Shown here: positions 6,153 to 7,738 of the stretch, piece after piece
Layout of the letters: the number at the start of each line of letters is the position of its first letter
Position numbering within the stretch: the first letter of the stretch is position 1
DNA from: JBAPUB01 sp049282455
GTDB taxonomy: Bacteria > Actinomycetota > Actinomycetes > JAHEKZ01
Assembly: GCA_049282455.1 (NCBI GenBank)
Contig: JBAPUB010000338.1
Coordinates: forward strand, 1 to 7,738
Direction of reading: 5' to 3'
DNA: 7,738 nt
The notes under the pieces: generated by a model
What the model was told of the DNA's origin: nothing
Database searches by the model: none
Seen by the model: the letters and a program-made list of their open reading frames with translations, nothing else
Position numbers and translations under genes: made by a program

Positions 6153-7376
6153 ATGGCAAGCACGACGACGTACCAGTACTCCGTCCGGGACAAGTCGGGG
6201 AAGGTGGTCAGCGGCACGATCGAGGCTGACTCGCCCGCCGCTGTCGCACAGAAGCTGAAGAGCATGGGCTACGCGCCCATGAGCATCTCGGAGTCCAAGG
6301 CGGGGATCAAGACCGAGATCAAGATCCCGGGGTTCGGCGAGAAGGTGAAGCTGAAGGACCTCGCGATCATGTCGCGTCAGTTCGCCACCATGATCAACGC
6401 TGGCCTGTCGCTGCTGCGCGCGCTGAACATCCTGTCGGAGCAGACCGACAACAAGAAGCTGGCTGGAGTGCTGGCTGAGGTCCGCAACGACGTCGAGACC
6501 GGGAACGCGCTGTCCGCCGCCTTGGCCAAGCATCCCGATGTGTTCCCGGGTCTGATGGTCAACATGGTCCGGGCCGGTGAGGTCGGCGGGTTCCTCGACC
6601 AGGTGCTCCAGCAGGTGGCCGAGAACTACGAGGCCGAGGTCAAGCTGCGCGGCAAGATCAAGGCGGCGATGACCTACCCCGTGGTGGTCTTCGCGATCGC
6701 CATCATCGCCGTGATCGGCATGCTGCTGTTCATCGTCCCCGTGTTCTCCAAGATGTTCGCCAGCCTCGGCGCCCCGCTGCCGCTGCCGACCCAGATCCTG
6801 GTCAACCTCAGCCACATCCTCAAGGTCGGGTTCATCCCGATCATCGTGATCATCATCGCGATGACCTTCACGTGGAAGAAGATCAAGAACCGTGAGGACG
6901 TCCGGGCCGTGGTCGACCCGCTGAAGCTGAAGCTTCCGGTGTTCGGCGACCTCATCCAGAAGATCGCCCTCGCTCGGTTCACCCGCAACTTCGGGACCAT
7001 GCTCCACGCAGGGGTGCCGATCCTGCAGAGCCTGGACATCGTGGCCGGCACCTCGGGCAACGTGGTCATCGCGGATGCCGTCCGCGACGTTCAGGAGAGC
7101 GTCCGAAGTGGTGAGTCGCTGAGCGGACCGTTGGCCAACCACAGCGTCTTCCCGCCCATGGTGGTGCAGATGATGTCGGTCGGTGAGGACACCGGTGCCC
7201 TGGACGCCATGCTCCACAAGATCAGCGAGTTCTACGACCAGGAGGTCGAGGCGACCACTGAGTCCCTGACCGCCCTCATCGAGCCGCTCATGATCGCGGT
7301 CCTCGGCGGGATGGTTGGGTCGATGATCATCGCCCTCTACATGCCCATCTTCAAGGTCTTCGACCTGATCAAGTGA
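6153..7376 (+). CDS. pilC: Type IV pilus inner-membrane platform protein PilC (GspF family)
   Basis: 407 residues, normal for PilC. ATG 6153 follows GGAG (6143-6146) at 6 nt; a longer in-frame reading into pilT is not needed. After an N-terminal beta-rich segment (1-60) come two T2SSF repeats. The first has RQFATMINAGLSLLRALNIL from about residue 75 and GEVGG (142-146). The second has RNFGTMLHAGVPILQSLDI from about 278 and GEDTG (344-348). Membrane segments lie near 174-198, 225-241 and 374-397, the usual three. PilC sits at the base of the pilus, couples to PilB or PilT, and passes pilin subunits into or out of the fibre. The 14-nt gap after pilT implies co-transcription. The stop is followed by the 248-nt pilA leader. 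Confidence 0.96.
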   Translation: MASTTTYQYSVRDKSGKVVSGTIEADSPAAVAQKLKSMGYAPMSISESKAGIKTEIKIPGFGEKVKLKDLAIMSRQFATMINAGLSLLRALNILSEQTDNKKLAGVLAEVRNDVETGNALSAALAKHPDVFPGLMVNMVRAGEVGGFLDQVLQQVAENYEAEVKLRGKIKAAMTYPVVVFAIAIIAVIGMLLFIVPVFSKMFASLGAPLPLPTQILVNLSHILKVGFIPIIVIIIAMTFTWKKIKNREDVRAVVDPLKLKLPVFGDLIQKIALARFTRNFGTMLHAGVPILQSLDIVAGTSGNVVIADAVRDVQESVRSGESLSGPLANHSVFPPMVVQMMSVGEDTGALDAMLHKISEFYDQEVEATTESLTALIEPLMIAVLGGMVGSMIIALYMPIFKVFDLIK

Positions 7377-7410
7377 CCCCACGTCGGTGACGGCTGCAGC
7401 ATCGTCGCCA

Positions 7411-7457
7411 ACATCTGCGCGCCGCCGGCTCAAGACGAGCCGGCGGGGCGCCGATGT
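7411..7457. repeat. Strong inverted repeat overlapping the pilA promoter (operator or terminator-like)
   Basis: A 21-nt left arm (7411-7431) and right arm (7437-7457) pair with two mismatches around the loop AAGAC. The ten pairs nearest the loop are perfect and GC-rich. There is no T-tract after it, so it is not a textbook intrinsic terminator, although it could still end or stabilise the pilBTC transcript. The candidate pilA promoter lies across the loop and right arm, so it may instead be a protein-binding dyad. Confidence 0.7.
7429..7455 (+). promoter_or_regulatory. Candidate sigma-28-family promoter for the riboswitch-pilA transcript
   Basis: CTCAAG (7429-7434), 15 nt, then GCCGAT (7450-7455) followed by G. 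This is the same bipartite element and spacing as before pilB and pilT. It predicts a start near 7462, just upstream of the riboswitch, and a leader of about 160 nt. A dedicated promoter here would allow pilin to be made in excess of the motor proteins. Confidence 0.6.
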
Positions 7458-7477
7458 GTGAAAGGCAAAGGAGCCAA

Positions 7478-7556
7478 CCGGCCAGAACGGGCACTCCCGT
7501 CGCGAGGCGGGGTCGCAAAGCCAGGGGACCCACGTGGTCAGCCCAGCTGCCTCGGT
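7478..7556 (+). promoter_or_regulatory. Class I cyclic-di-GMP riboswitch (GEMM-I) in the pilA leader
   Basis: The core follows the GEMM-I order: GGGC (7489-7492); stem CCCGTC (7496-7501) with GGCGGG (7506-7511) closed by a GNRA loop GCGA (7502-7505); then GTCGCAAAGCC (7512-7522), close to the consensus GACGCAAAGCC; a second hairpin GGG-A-CC (7525-7530) with GG-TCAG-CCC (7536-7544); and AGCCCAGCTGCC (7540-7551), matching AGCCGGGTTACC at 8 of 12 positions. GGC 7490-7492 pairs with GCC 7520-7522. Aligned to Vibrio Vc2 from memory, the ligand-contacting G20, A47 and C92 correspond to G7491, A7518 and C7550, all preserved. The 5' internal-loop strand is ACT rather than AAA. The platform between the aptamer and pilA is described in the findings; whether ligand switches it on or off cannot be read from sequence. 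Confidence 0.82.
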
Positions 7557-7610
7557 CAGCCCCGTCCGGGGCGCCAAGGGCGAGCGCCGTACGGCTCACT
7601 CACCACGTCC

Positions 7611-7616
7611 GGAAGG
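7611..7616 (+). promoter_or_regulatory. Shine-Dalgarno sequence of pilA
   Basis: GGAAGG lies 8 nt before ATG 7625. Flanking GTCC (7607-7610) and GGAC (7616-7619) could form a small 4-bp stem that places this site in the loop; the stem is weak. Confidence 0.7.
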
Positions 7617-7624
7617 GACACGTA

Positions 7625-7738
7625 ATGCTCGCTCGCATCCGCAAGGCCATGGAGGAGCGTGATGGTGGTTTCACCCTCATCGAGCTCCTGGTTGTCATCA
7701 TCATCATCGGCATTCTCGCCGCGATCGCGATCCCGGTC
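7625..7738 (+). CDS. pilA: Type IV major pilin precursor PilA (3' partial)
   Basis: The first 38 codons are visible and the frame is open at the window end. The protein begins with a charged 15-residue leader (MLARIRKAMEERDGG), then FTLIELLVVIIIIGILAAIA, the class III signal of type IV pilins. Prepilin peptidase would cut after Gly15, leaving an N-methylated Phe1 and Glu5 (precursor Glu20), which packs subunits in the fibre. The rest of the first hydrophobic helix continues to Ile-Pro-Val at the edge. The globular domain is outside the window, so a minor pilin cannot be strictly excluded. Its own leader with a promoter and riboswitch fits the abundant major pilin. Confidence 0.93.
   Translation, partial: MLARIRKAMEERDGGFTLIELLVVIIIIGILAAIAIPV

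Noticed and set aside
4843..6159. Long minus-strand open frames opposite pilT, and similar ones opposite pilB and pilC
   Set aside because: They mirror the codon bias of the + strand genes, have no recognisable domains, and lie entirely over genes whose motifs are unambiguous.
7411..7457. Classical intrinsic terminator after pilC
   Set aside because: The stem is strong but no T-tract follows, and the element coincides with a promoter-like sequence; kept only as an inverted repeat of uncertain role.
7464..7470. GGCAAAG as the 5' GGCAAA element of the riboswitch
   Set aside because: It is too far from the GNRA-capped stem; GGGCACT at 7489-7495 sits directly at the stem base as required.

Overview
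This is a GC-rich stretch (about two-thirds G+C by eye, strongly G/C-biased third codon positions, several GTG starts), typical of an actinobacterium (Actinomycetota); genus cannot be told from the window. All genes are on the + strand and form a type IV pilus (T4P) locus.

Layout: 1-127 is the Pro/Gln-repeat tail of an upstream gene. 169-2472 is a tight run of three genes: a DUF4388 (PATAN-type) protein with a long disordered tail, an MglA/Arf-like small GTPase overlapping it by 1 nt, and a 114-residue protein of unknown family. Then come the pilus motor genes: pilB (extension ATPase, 2604-4286), pilT (retraction ATPase with an unusual ~215-residue acidic N-terminal extension, 4423-6138) and pilC (inner-membrane platform, 6153-7376). 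After a 248-nt leader, the major pilin pilA starts at 7625 and is cut by the window end after 38 codons.

The non-coding DNA holds the most informative signals. The gaps upstream of pilB, pilT and pilA each contain the same bipartite element, CTC(A/C)AG-N15-GCCGATG, with identical spacing. It resembles promoters of the sigma-28 family (FliA/SigD/WhiG, TAAA-N15-GCCGATAA). The pilA leader also contains a sequence and fold matching the class I cyclic-di-GMP (GEMM-I) riboswitch: a GNRA-capped stem, a CGCAAAGCC core, and all three ligand-contacting nucleotides as I recall them from the Vibrio Vc2 structure. PilB begins with a two-repeat MshEN-like domain, a fold that binds c-di-GMP in some ATPases, although several contact positions are changed here.

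My reading is that a small-GTPase/PATAN signalling pair and a motility-type sigma factor control the pilus, with c-di-GMP acting on pilin mRNA and possibly on PilB. Gene identities are secure from motifs. The promoter and riboswitch calls rest on pattern matching by eye and can be tested directly.
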